Both the position numbers and the translations under genes were made by a program. Below the pieces are notes generated by a model, which did no database searches, was not told the DNA's origin, and saw only the letters and a program-made list of their open reading frames with translations. Shown in pieces: positions 33,459 through 41,154 of a DNA stretch of 47,678 nucleotides (positions are counted from its first letter, which is position 1; each line of letters begins with the position of its first letter). The stretch comes from CAYONP01 sp964405335 (lineage in GTDB: Bacteria > Armatimonadota > UBA10988), in the NCBI GenBank assembly GCA_964405335.1, contig CAYONP010000040.1, positions 1 to 47,678 on the forward strand, read 5' to 3'.

Positions 33459-34547
33459 CTATCGCACCTTCCCGCGCGCGGCGATCTCGAGGCGGTCGAC
33501 CACCTCCTCGCCGCGCACCGCCCAGGCCGCGTCGAACAGGTTGACCACCGGGCAGATGTGGGTCGGCAGGAAGGTCAGCCGGTCGCCCAGGCGCACCGGC
33601 GGCGGACCGTCGCCCTCCCAGGTCGCCTGCCCATGCTCCTCGCTGCACTTGTAGAGCTTGAGCCGCGGATGCTCCAGGCAGCGCGCCCGACCCCACGGCT
33701 CGGTCTGGTCGTTGAAGAACGTCTTCGACCCGCCGTCGACGATCACCCGCTCGCGCGTCGGCAGATCGACCACCGTGGTGATCACCCGCCCGGCGCAGTC
33801 GTCGACGCTCAGGCCCATGTGCTCGGCGCACATGATGTCGTAGAAGCAGTAGGTCCCCGGCCGCACCTCGGTCACGCCCTCGACGCCCGCCACGTGCGCC
33901 GCCGTCGGCGTCGCGCCGGGCGAGACCTCGGTCACCGGCAGGCCCGCGGCGCGCATCCGCTCGGCGACCTCGACCAACTGCTGGGCCACCTGCTCGCCGA
34001 CGGCGTTGACGCCGGCCGGGTCGGCCGCGCGGTGAGCCTGGCCCTCGTGGGTGAACAGGCCGACCAGCTCGAGCCCCGGCAGCGCGGCAATACGCTCGGC
34101 CTCGGCCACGGCCTGACCGAGATCGACCCCGTCGCGGCCGAGACCGCAGTCGACCGTCAGCCGCACCTTGATCGACCGTCCGCCCATGCCGCGGCTGAAC
34201 AGCGCCGCCTGTTCGGCACCGACCACGGCGACGCGGACGTCGGCCCGGTCGAGCAGCGCCTGGAGCCGGCCGAACTTGGCCTCGCCGAGGATGGGATAGG
34301 CGACGAACAGATCGCGGCAGTCGGCCTGCTCGAGCATCACCTCGGCCTCGCCCAGCTTGGCGCAGGTCAGGCCGACGGCGCCGAGCGCGAGCTGCCGGCG
34401 GGCAATCGCCGGCATCTTGTGGGTCTTGATGTGCGGCCGCAGGTCGCACCCACCCTCATCGCAGGCGGCCTGCATCGCGCGCAGGTTGCGCTCGCAGATG
34501 TCCAGGTCAATCACCAGCGCCGGGGTGTCGAGTTCATGCACCGTCAT
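33459..34547 (-). CDS. D-serine dehydratase (Dsd1) / D-threonine aldolase-like PLP enzyme
   Basis: Fold-type III PLP enzyme, 362 residues. The alanine-racemase-like barrel starts LDTPALVIDLD, with the PLP lysine Lys41 in PHIKTHK. The C-terminal domain ends in PTHICPVVNLFD, where His330 and Cys332 form the His-x-Cys zinc site of eukaryotic-type D-serine dehydratase. D-threonine aldolases have His-x-Asp instead, so dehydratase is the better guess. VSPGATPTA and VRPGTYCFYD are also conserved. Its start overlaps the end of the amidohydrolase gene as ATGA. In context it may degrade a D-hydroxyamino acid. Confidence 0.85.
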   Translation of the reverse strand: MTVHELDTPALVIDLDICERNLRAMQAACDEGGCDLRPHIKTHKMPAIARRQLALGAVGLTCAKLGEAEVMLEQADCRDLFVAYPILGEAKFGRLQALLDRADVRVAVVGAEQAALFSRGMGGRSIKVRLTVDCGLGRDGVDLGQAVAEAERIAALPGLELVGLFTHEGQAHRAADPAGVNAVGEQVAQQLVEVAERMRAAGLPVTEVSPGATPTAAHVAGVEGVTEVRPGTYCFYDIMCAEHMGLSVDDCAGRVITTVVDLPTRERVIVDGGSKTFFNDQTEPWGRARCLEHPRLKLYKCSEEHGQATWEGDGPPPVRLGDRLTFLPTHICPVVNLFDAAWAVRGEEVVDRLEIAARGKVR

Positions 34548-35386
34548 GGGGCCTCGATCTCCAGGATCTCGATCGCATCGCGGGCCAGGATCGCCTCAAT
34601 CTGCTCTGGGTCCACCCGCGGCAGCCGCGTGCCCTCCAGCATGTCGTTGACCGAGCGGGTCCCCGCCGCCGTCTCCTCGGGGGTGGCGACAGGATAGTCG
34701 CTGCCGAAGAAGACTTTGTGCAGCACGCCATACTCCTGGGCCAGCCGAAGGATGTTGTAGTACTGCCAGGGGCGGTAGAACAGCCCGCTCAGGTCGCAGT
34801 AGACCCGCGGGTGCTTGCGCAGCAGGGCAATCGTCTCCTCGTGCCAGGGATGGCCGAAGTGGGCGATCCAGAACTTCAGCCGCGGGAACGCCAGGGCGAC
34901 CTCTTCGAGCTGCTCGGGATGCGCATGCTTCAGCGGCGCGCGGCGCGGGAAGGTGGTGCCCTGGTGGAATAGCACCGGCAGGCCGAGCCGCTCGGCTGCC
35001 GCCCACAGCTCCATTGCCCGCGGGTCGGTCGCCGCGTAGCCCTGGTAGATGGGCATCGCCTTCAGGCCGACCAGCCCCAGGTCGTGCCTCGCCGCCTCCA
35101 GCCGCCGCGCCGGCTCCGGGCCGGTCGGGTCGATCGAGGCAAAGCCGAGCAGCTTGTCCGGGTGCTGGGCAACGTATTCGGCCACCCACTCATTCGGCAC
35201 GTTCAGCCCGAGGTGCCGACTCTCGAAGGCCAACACAATCGCGCGCTCGACGCCCTGCATCGCCGCCTGGTGCATGTCGGGCGTGCAGGTCATGTCGATC
35301 GGCTCGCTGCGCATCCGTTGCGCCTCGGCGCAGAACTCCTCGGTCAGGTGCTCGGGCAACCAGATGTGGGTGTGGCAGTCGACCAT
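34544..35386 (-). CDS. Amidohydrolase family 2 (metal-dependent TIM-barrel hydrolase)
   Basis: The 280-residue enzyme has the family's metal motifs: DCHTH at 3-7, a mid-barrel FHQGTTF, AHFGHPWHEET and the C-terminal FGSDYP with the catalytic-type Asp. This class includes decarboxylases (ACMSD type), lactonases and hydrolases, and the precise reaction cannot be picked. It starts three bases after the TauE stop and overlaps the next gene, so the three are one transcript. Its presence with a D-amino-acid enzyme and a nucleoside hydrolase fits a scavenging operon. Confidence 0.9.
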   Translation of the reverse strand: MVDCHTHIWLPEHLTEEFCAEAQRMRSEPIDMTCTPDMHQAAMQGVERAIVLAFESRHLGLNVPNEWVAEYVAQHPDKLLGFASIDPTGPEPARRLEAARHDLGLVGLKAMPIYQGYAATDPRAMELWAAAERLGLPVLFHQGTTFPRRAPLKHAHPEQLEEVALAFPRLKFWIAHFGHPWHEETIALLRKHPRVYCDLSGLFYRPWQYYNILRLAQEYGVLHKVFFGSDYPVATPEETAAGTRSVNDMLEGTRLPRVDPEQIEAILARDAIEILEIEAP

Positions 35387-35389
35387 CGC

Positions 35390-36151
35390 TTACGGCCAGA
35401 CCAGCAGCTTGACGCCGGCGGCGAGGACCAGCACCAGGATGACCCGCGTGAACGCCCCGGGGCTGACCCGCTTGACCACCCAGGCGCCGGCGAAGCCGCC
35501 GAGGATGACCAGCGGGAAGGTCTGCGCGTTGTGCCGCAGCGAGGCCGGGTTGATCAGCCCGTTCTCGAGGTAGGCGGGCACCTTGAGGCAGTTGAGGATG
35601 AAGTAGGCGCCGGTCGCCGTGGCGATGAACCGCTCCTTGGTCATCTTCAGGCTGACCAGGTAGAGGTTCGAGACCAGCCCGCCCTGGTGGGCGATGGTCG
35701 AGGTGATGGCGGTCAGCGTGCCGGCGACCACGCCGAGCCACGGCGCATGGTGCCACGGCGCGCGCTCGGGCGTCTCTTCGCCGGCCGGCCGGCGGCGCAG
35801 CTCGAGGGCCAGTTGCCAGCCGCCGAAGAACAGCGCCAGCCCGCCCATGACGCGGTTGAACAGCATCTTCTGCTCGGCCAGAAGGCCGAGCAGCGGGCTG
35901 GCCAGCAGCACGCCGATGACCGCGCCGGCGGCCATGGTGACCACGATCCGGCGGTCCCACTTGCCGAAGTAACGCCAGCCACAGAACAGGTCGCCGACAA
36001 TCAGCAGCGGCAGCAGGTAGCCGATGGCGTACGAGGCGTCGCCCGCGCCGAGGGTGGCAATCGGGCCGATCAGGATGCCCAGGCCGGGAATGCCGGCCTT
36101 GGCGAAGCCGATCAGAAACGTCGCCAGCAAGACCAATGCCACGGCCTGCAC
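35390..36151 (-). CDS. TauE/SafE-family anion exporter
   Basis: The 253-residue membrane protein has about eight hydrophobic segments. It opens VALVLLATFLIGFAKAGIPG, the typical repeat-1 motif of sulfite/organosulfonate exporters ('l.Gf..g..G'), and contains AITSTIAHQGGLVSN in the second half, the equivalent repeat-2 motif. Start GTG 36151; no strong Shine-Dalgarno is seen. It is the first gene of the minus-strand run TauE - amidohydrolase - D-serine dehydratase-like - nucleoside hydrolase. It may export an acid or sulfo-anion formed in this pathway. Confidence 0.9.
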   Translation of the reverse strand: MQAVALVLLATFLIGFAKAGIPGLGILIGPIATLGAGDASYAIGYLLPLLIVGDLFCGWRYFGKWDRRIVVTMAAGAVIGVLLASPLLGLLAEQKMLFNRVMGGLALFFGGWQLALELRRRPAGEETPERAPWHHAPWLGVVAGTLTAITSTIAHQGGLVSNLYLVSLKMTKERFIATATGAYFILNCLKVPAYLENGLINPASLRHNAQTFPLVILGGFAGAWVVKRVSPGAFTRVILVLVLAAGVKLLVWP

Positions 36152-36162
36152 CCAAACAGAGC

Positions 36163-36186
36163 GGCGGGCCGGTCACCCGGCCCGCC
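36163..36186 (-). terminator. Strong hairpin between the subtilase and TauE genes
   Basis: A perfect 10-bp stem (GGCGGGCCGG/CCGGCCCGCC) with a 4-base loop, 24 bp after the subtilase stop. Only a weak T-rich stretch (GCTCTGTTTGGG) follows on the minus strand. It may end the subtilase transcript. Confidence 0.5.
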
Positions 36187-36210
36187 GCATGATAGCACGT
36201 CGGCCGCCGA

Positions 36211-38052
36211 TCAGTCCGGCCGCGTGACCAACCGCGCCATGAGCAGCGCCACGGCCGCGTTGCCGAGCAGCCACAAGGGGCTGATGCCGCTGAACAGCAG
36301 CGCCAGCGCGCCGGCGGCGCAACCGGCCCAGGCCCCGGCCAGCCACGGCCGCAGCGGCCGGACGCCGTACAGGAACGCCGTGGCGACGAACGGCCAGGCC
36401 ACGCAGGGCACCAGCCCGGCCACCGCATGACCGTGCAGCGCGGTGCCGAGCATCGCCACGCCCGCGGCGACCGGCAGCCCGCCGAGCACCAGCCCGGCGG
36501 TCAGGCGCGGCGCGCGGATGCGGCCGAGACCGAGCAGGCCGATCAGCAAGAAGCCGTAGACCACGCTGCCGGCCAGCGCCCGCGGAGCGACGAGGCTGCG
36601 CCCCGTCAGGCCGCCGGCCGCCGTGGCGACCAGCTCGGGCTCGCCCGCGGCGCCGAGAGCCTTGGCCGCATTGAGGATGCCCGCGCCATAGCGCTTCTCG
36701 TCGTTCTTTGGCGTGGCCGTCTCGCGCAACCGGGCGCGCACCGCGTCGGGCCCCTTGGCGCCGCGCTGAATGAGCAGCGCCGCCACGCCCGCCACGTGCG
36801 GGCTGGCCATCGAGGTGCCCTGCCAGAACTCGAACCGGTCCTGCTTCTGGAAGATGGTGTTCTGCAGCACGCCGTTCTCGTTCTCTTCGGGCGAGCGGTA
36901 CTCACCGCCCGGCGCGGCGATAGCGACCTGCTTGCCCCACGACGAGTAGAACGCCAGGTTGCCCGACGGGCCGACCGACGAGACGGCGATGCACTCGGGA
37001 TAGGCGGCCGGGAAGCCAACGCCCTCGCCGCCGCCGTTGCCCGCCGCGCAGACGATGGTCACGCCCTTCTGGTGCGCATAGGTCACCGCCTGAGCCATCA
37101 CCGACGTGCCGCGCGGCCCGCCGAGGCTCATGTTGATCGCCTGCGCCCCGTTGTCGGCGGCGTAGCGGATGGCGTCGGCAATGTCCGAGACCTGCCCGCT
37201 GCCGGCGGCGCTGAGCACCTTCAGCGGCATGATGGTCGCCTCGTAAGCGATACCCGCCACACCGTGCCGGTTGTTCGTGCTCTGGGCAATGGTCCCCGCC
37301 ACGTGCGTGCCGTGGCCGTGGTCGTCATACGCCTTCTTCTTGTTGTGGATGAAGTCGTACGGCTTGGTGAACGCCGTCTGCTTCAGGTCGCTCGCCGCCG
37401 GTAGGCCGGCCTCAGGCTCGAAGGCGCAGCCGGTGTCGATCACCGCGACCACCACGCCCTTGCCGGTGGCCTTCTCCCAGGCTGCCGGCATGCCGATCAG
37501 GCGCAGGTTCCACTGCTCGCCGTAGCGCGGGTCGTTGGGCTTGAACTCGTTCGGCTCCGCGCCGGCCATCGAGCGCAGGCGGTGCACCGCGCCGGGCAGC
37601 TCGACCTGATCGAGGTGAATCGTGTAGTTCGGGTCGGCCGCCTCGACGTTCGGGTCGCGGCGCAGGCGCTCGAGCAGCCGCGCCCGCCGACGCGGCGAGA
37701 GGTGCGAGACGTCGCCGATCATCAGCTTCTCGTCGACGCTCTCGGGGCTGTTCGGCCGCAGGATCACGTCGAACTGGGTGTCCCAGTGGGCAATCGCCCC
37801 AAGCGGCATGTCGTCGCGGACGTCGACCACGATCTCGGTCGGGGCATAGTCGCCGTGGAACCGGTGCAGCCGCACGCCGGCGAGCATCGACCAGACCAGC
37901 AGGCCGCACATGAAGAGCAGCAGCAGACCCGCCTGGAGCCGTTCCTCGCGCTGGGCCTCCTCGTCGGTCAGGGTGCGCCACCAGCGGCGCAGCGAGAGCA
38001 CCGCGCCGAGCAGGCTGAACGCCTTCCAGAGGAAGTTGAGCAAACCGCGCAT
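36211..38052 (-). CDS. Membrane-anchored subtilisin-family serine protease (S8)
   Basis: The 613-residue protein has a transmembrane segment near 42-60 (GLLLLFMCGLLVWSMLAG) and a prodomain-like stretch (about 70-150). The protease domain carries Asp206 (VIDTG), His247 (HGHGTH), oxyanion Asn339 (AAGNG) and Ser414 (GTSMASPHVAG). From about 485 onwards there are five to six hydrophobic segments, an unusual membrane tail for a subtilase. Topology places the protease domain outside the cytoplasm. It starts directly after the 63-aa gene stop (9 bp) in the minus-strand run from the GT4. It may process extracytoplasmic peptides, possibly those of the small upstream ORFs. Confidence 0.92.
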   Translation of the reverse strand: MRGLLNFLWKAFSLLGAVLSLRRWWRTLTDEEAQREERLQAGLLLLFMCGLLVWSMLAGVRLHRFHGDYAPTEIVVDVRDDMPLGAIAHWDTQFDVILRPNSPESVDEKLMIGDVSHLSPRRRARLLERLRRDPNVEAADPNYTIHLDQVELPGAVHRLRSMAGAEPNEFKPNDPRYGEQWNLRLIGMPAAWEKATGKGVVVAVIDTGCAFEPEAGLPAASDLKQTAFTKPYDFIHNKKKAYDDHGHGTHVAGTIAQSTNNRHGVAGIAYEATIMPLKVLSAAGSGQVSDIADAIRYAADNGAQAINMSLGGPRGTSVMAQAVTYAHQKGVTIVCAAGNGGGEGVGFPAAYPECIAVSSVGPSGNLAFYSSWGKQVAIAAPGGEYRSPEENENGVLQNTIFQKQDRFEFWQGTSMASPHVAGVAALLIQRGAKGPDAVRARLRETATPKNDEKRYGAGILNAAKALGAAGEPELVATAAGGLTGRSLVAPRALAGSVVYGFLLIGLLGLGRIRAPRLTAGLVLGGLPVAAGVAMLGTALHGHAVAGLVPCVAWPFVATAFLYGVRPLRPWLAGAWAGCAAGALALLFSGISPLWLLGNAAVALLMARLVTRPD

Positions 38053-38061
38053 GTCTGGCTC

Positions 38062-38253
38062 CTAAGCGTCCTTGAGCTGCGGGTGCCGCTCGAGGATGTA
38101 CTCGTACTTGTCCTTCATCTGCCCGGTCCGCTCGTCGAACAGCGGATTGCCGCCGGCATAGACGGTATCGGGCGGATCGCCGTACTGGTTGCGGCCCTCC
38201 CGCTCGATCCAGGCCTCAATCTTCTGCTTGATCGTCTCACTCACGCTCGACAT
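38062..38253 (-). CDS. Small protein (63 aa) with GGxPxFDERTG motif
   Basis: A convincing gene: ATG 38253 has GGAG at five bases upstream. The peptide starts MSSVSETIKQKIEAWIERE (helical), then has VYAGGNPLFDERTGQMKD and a lysine/tyrosine-rich helix to the end (HPQLKDA). There is no signal peptide or membrane span. It lies 9 bp before the subtilase gene and overlaps the short ORF that shares the GG-x-P-x-FDERTG motif. I do not recognise the family; a peptide substrate, regulator or inhibitor of the protease is possible. Confidence 0.7.
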   Translation of the reverse strand: MSSVSETIKQKIEAWIEREGRNQYGDPPDTVYAGGNPLFDERTGQMKDKYEYILERHPQLKDA

Positions 38254-38359
38254 GGTTGCTCCGCTGATCACCCGCGCCGGCGCCGCGACGCACGCCGGTC
38301 CGCTCATCGAAATCGGGACTGCCACCGACGTAGGCCATGCCGCGACGCAACTTCTCCAC
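38237..38359 (-). CDS. Very short ORF (about 40 aa) with the same FDERTG motif, possibly decayed
   Basis: From GTG 38359 it reads VEKLRRGMAYVGGSPDFDER and TGVRRGAGAGDQRSNHVERE. The YVGGSPDFDERTG part clearly matches YAGGNPLFDERTG in the next gene, also at DNA level (GATTTCGATGAGCGGACCGG vs GTTCGACGAGCGGACCGG). It has no good Shine-Dalgarno, and a longer version from ATG 38437 would overlap the GT4 gene. It overlaps the 63-aa gene by 17 bp. It may be a second peptide or a degenerating copy. Confidence 0.4.
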   Translation of the reverse strand: MEKLRRGMAYVGGSPDFDERTGVRRGAGAGDQRSNHVERE

Positions 38360-38381
38360 GCTGGGAAATGTGCGCCGCAGC

Positions 38382-39587
38382 TTATCGAGCGCCCGCTCGG
38401 GACGCCGCCTGCCGGACCGTACCGCTCGCTCGTTCATGCTCGCCCTCGCTCGCCTGCAGCACCGCGGCATAGACCGCCACGGTCTCGCGCGCGGTCCGCT
38501 CCCAGGTCAGTCCGGCCGCCCGCTCGCGCCCGCGCCGGCGCATCGTCTCGGCCAGCTCCGGGTCGCCGAGCAACCTCTGGATGCCCTCGGCCCAGGCCGC
38601 CGGATCGCCCGCGGGCAGCACGAGGGCCGCCTCGCCGCCGGTCTCGGGCAACGCGCCCGAGTCGCTGACCAACACGGGCACGCCGGCGGCCATGGCCTCG
38701 ACCACCGGCAAGCCGAAGCCCTCGGCGACCGACGGGAAGCAGAACAGGTCTGCGCCGCGGTAGACCGCCGGCAGGTCGGCATCGGCCACGTGGCCGAGGA
38801 AGCGGACCTTCTTCTGCAGCCCGAGTTCGAGCCACTGCCGGCGCGCCTCGCCGGCGCCGTGGCTGAGCAACCCGGCGACGACCAACGTCGGCGTCTCGGC
38901 GGGCAGGCGGCTCAATGCGCCGAGCAGCACGCCCAGGTTCTTCTTCGGCTCGACATTGCCGACCCACAGCAGGTAATGCTCAGGAAGCCCGTGCTGTTCC
39001 CGGATTCTGGAATCGTCGTCGCTCGGCGCCGCGAAACGCGCCTCGGCGGCGAGCGGCACGGCCACCGTCCGCTCGTGGAGCGCGGGCAGGTAGCGAGCCA
39101 CGGCGCGCCGCGTCGCCGCCGACGGGACAATGATCGCCGACGCGCCGCGCACGCCGGGCTTGAGCGCGAGCGAGTAGTAGGCCCGGTTCGTGCTGGTGCA
39201 CAGCTCGGGCCGCTCGAACTGGATGAGATCGTACAGCGTGACCACATAAGGCCGCGGGCAGAGCGCCGGGGCGATGTAGGCCGGGGCGTGGAAGAGGTCG
39301 ACGCCGTCGCCGTGGATGGTCCGCGGCAGGACCATCTGCTGCCACCAGATGCGGCTCGCGCGGCTCTTCGCGTCGAACTCGGCATAGCGCACCTCGAGCC
39401 GCTCGTCGGCGCAGAAGCCGGTTGGGCAGAAGCGCTCGCAGAAACGGTCGAAGGCGCGGCTGACATAGAGGATGAACCGGTCGTCGGGTCCGGCGGCCGC
39501 CGGCAGGTTGCGGGCCAGTTGCGCCACCGAGCGCTCGACGCCGGAGAAGCGGGCACCGAGCAGTGAACCGTCGAGAGCGACCTTCAT
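38382..39587 (-). CDS. Family 4 glycosyltransferase (GT-B)
   Basis: The 401-residue retaining glycosyltransferase opens with the donor-independent Rossmann start MKVALDGSLLGARFSGVER. It has the GT4 linker YLLWVGNVEPKKNLG near 220 and the EX7E motif PSVAEGFGLPVVEAM near 283-297 with both glutamates. It is typical of mannosyl/glucosyltransferases building cell-surface glycans. A TTGACC-N17-TAGGAT promoter precedes it, and the two small ORFs and the subtilase follow on the same strand. Donor and acceptor are unknown. Confidence 0.93.
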   Translation of the reverse strand: MKVALDGSLLGARFSGVERSVAQLARNLPAAAGPDDRFILYVSRAFDRFCERFCPTGFCADERLEVRYAEFDAKSRASRIWWQQMVLPRTIHGDGVDLFHAPAYIAPALCPRPYVVTLYDLIQFERPELCTSTNRAYYSLALKPGVRGASAIIVPSAATRRAVARYLPALHERTVAVPLAAEARFAAPSDDDSRIREQHGLPEHYLLWVGNVEPKKNLGVLLGALSRLPAETPTLVVAGLLSHGAGEARRQWLELGLQKKVRFLGHVADADLPAVYRGADLFCFPSVAEGFGLPVVEAMAAGVPVLVSDSGALPETGGEAALVLPAGDPAAWAEGIQRLLGDPELAETMRRRGRERAAGLTWERTARETVAVYAAVLQASEGEHERASGTVRQAASRAGAR

Positions 39588-39641
39588 GCGAGTCTCGCCG
39601 GCACCTGGCCAGCCGGCCGGCGGGCCCCTGCCACGGTGCTC

Positions 39642-39670
39642 ATCCTAGCATGACGCCGAGGCACGGTCAA
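39642..39670 (-). promoter_or_regulatory. Candidate promoter for the GT4-subtilase run
   Basis: TTGACC (39670-39665), a 17-bp spacer, then TAGGAT (39647-39642). It lies 55 bp upstream of the GT4 start codon. Both boxes are one or two bases off consensus and the spacing is ideal. Confidence 0.6.
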
Positions 39671-39686
39671 CGCGAGCACCGCCGCG

Positions 39687-39848
39687 GGCGGCCGGCCCGG
39701 TCGGCGACCGGGCCCTACCCTCCGCCGCGCTTGACGTCGCGGGTAGGGCCGCCTCGCCAAGGCGGCCGGCCCGGTCGGCGACCGGGCCCTACCCTCCGCC
39801 GCGCTTGACGTCGCGGGTAGGGCCGCCTCGCCGAGGCGGCCGGCCCGC
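39687..39848 (+). repeat. 74-bp tandem repeat (about 2.2 copies)
   Basis: Units start at 39687, 39761 and 39835 with GGCGGCCGGCCCG; the first two are nearly identical for the full 74 bp. Each contains palindromes such as GGCCCGGTCGGCGACCGGGCC. It fills about half of the 335-bp divergent spacer 39588-39922, which otherwise holds only the promoter of the GT4 gene. Confidence 0.85.
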
Positions 39849-39922
39849 AGCGCGCGATTCACCTTCGATTCCACCTCACCAGAAGGGCACCACGCCGGCG
39901 ACCGCGAACCGAGTCGCCCACC

Positions 39923-40606
39923 ATGGACGAGCTGCACGAGCGCCTGGCCTTGGTGCGGGAACGGGTCGCGCAGGCGGCGGTCGCCAGCGGCCGGCCGCCC
40001 GCGGCGGTGACGATTGTCGCGGCGGCCAAGCAGCAGTCGATTGCCGCGCAGACGGCGGTGGTCGCCGCGGGGATCGAGCACTTGGGCCATAACTACGCGC
40101 AGGAGGCGGCGGCCGCCCGCGCGGTGCTCGAGCAGCCGGCGGTGTGGCACCTGATCGGCCATCTGCAGCGCAACAAGGCCGGCCTGGCGGCGGAGCTGTT
40201 CGACCGCGTGGACACGCTCGATTCGGCCCGGCTGGCTGATGCGCTCGGCCGGCGCCGCGAGCCGGTTGCCGGCTCGCTGCCGGTGCTCCTGCAGGTCCGC
40301 CTGGGCGGTGAGGCGAGCAAGTCCGGGGTCGAGCCGGAGGAGGCTGGTCGATTGCTCGAAGCGGTGCAACAAACCGGTGGCCTGGTCTGTCTCGGATTGA
40401 TGACGATGCCGCCGCCGGGGAGCATCGCCGAGAGTCGGCGCTGGTTCGCGCGGTTGCGCGAGTTGGCCGAGCGGCTGCGCCGCGAGTCGGGCGACGCGCT
40501 GCCGGTTTTGTCGATGGGCATGAGTCAGGATTATGAGGCGGCAATCGCGGAAGGATCGACGGAGGTCCGCCTCGGGACGGCGATATTCGGCCAGAGAGCG
40601 GGATGA
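39923..40606 (+). CDS. yggS: YggS-family PLP homeostasis protein
   Basis: Fold-type III PLP protein that binds PLP and buffers its level; no catalytic activity is established for the family. The 227-residue protein has Lys36 in AAAKQQ as the PLP lysine (the same number as in E. coli), WHLIGHLQRNK near 73-83, and the closing LSMGMSQDYEAAIAEGSTEV then RLGTAIFG. The start is ATG 39923. It is first in the yggS-sepF-proC-yggT cluster, the order usual in SepF-containing bacteria beside the division genes. Confidence 0.95.
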   Translation: MDELHERLALVRERVAQAAVASGRPPAAVTIVAAAKQQSIAAQTAVVAAGIEHLGHNYAQEAAAARAVLEQPAVWHLIGHLQRNKAGLAAELFDRVDTLDSARLADALGRRREPVAGSLPVLLQVRLGGEASKSGVEPEEAGRLLEAVQQTGGLVCLGLMTMPPPGSIAESRRWFARLRELAERLRRESGDALPVLSMGMSQDYEAAIAEGSTEVRLGTAIFGQRAG

Positions 40607-40655
40607 GCTGGGCCGGCTGCATGAGGTCGGCGAGGGTGGCGAGGAGGCAGGACCG

Positions 40656-41153
40656 ATGGCCCGGTCGTTGACCAACCGCTTGATGAGCTTCTTTCTGGGC
40701 CCCGTCGAGGAGGAATACGACGGCTTCTACGAGGAGGCGGACGCCGACCTGGGCGATCCCGCCCCGGAGCAGCACATGCCCGAGCCGAGTCCGGCCGCGA
40801 CACGGCGCGGCGGCCTGTTCACCCGGCGCGACGAGAACAACCTCGTCGAGCTGACCCAGGCGCCACCGCGGGTCGTCATCCAGCATCCGCGCAACTACAG
40901 CGAGGCGCAGAACCTGTGCCAGGTGCTGAAGGACCGCTCGCTGCTGATCGTCGAGTTCAAGGACACCGAAGAGAAGGACCGCGGGCAGTTGATCTGCTTC
41001 CTCTCCGGTGTCGTCTCGGCGCTTGACGGCACCGGCGAGCAGATCAACGAGCTGACCTACGCGTTCGCCCCGCGGCACTTCACGGTCGAGGCCGATGCGG
41101 CCCGGGGCACGGTGAGCGCCGGGACCATCCCGCGCTACCGCATGCCCGACTGA
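40656..41153 (+). CDS. sepF: Cell division protein SepF
   Basis: SepF binds FtsZ and anchors the Z-ring to the membrane with an N-terminal amphipathic helix (MARSLTNRLMSFFLGP). The 165-residue protein then has an acidic linker and the C-terminal SepF domain from about 75 (RVVIQHPRNYSEAQNLCQVL, with LICFLSGVVSALDGTG). The frame is open from 40533, but ATG 40656, with GGAGG and AGGA upstream, starts exactly at the membrane helix. It lies between yggS and proC, the typical setting. SepF presence suggests FtsA-independent or dual anchoring as in Terrabacteria. Confidence 0.94.
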   Translation: MARSLTNRLMSFFLGPVEEEYDGFYEEADADLGDPAPEQHMPEPSPAATRRGGLFTRRDENNLVELTQAPPRVVIQHPRNYSEAQNLCQVLKDRSLLIVEFKDTEEKDRGQLICFLSGVVSALDGTGEQINELTYAFAPRHFTVEADAARGTVSAGTIPRYRMPD

Positions 41154-41154
41154 G

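Noticed and set aside
29954..34697. Two very long plus-strand frames (908 and 716 codons) opposite the LarA-like to D-serine dehydratase-like genes.
   Set aside because: No recognisable domain, biased composition; the minus-strand genes carry complete active sites.
36189..36194. TATCAT as a -10 box for the TauE operon.
   Set aside because: No -35-like hexamer exists at 16-18 bp upstream and the start would fall in the strong hairpin.
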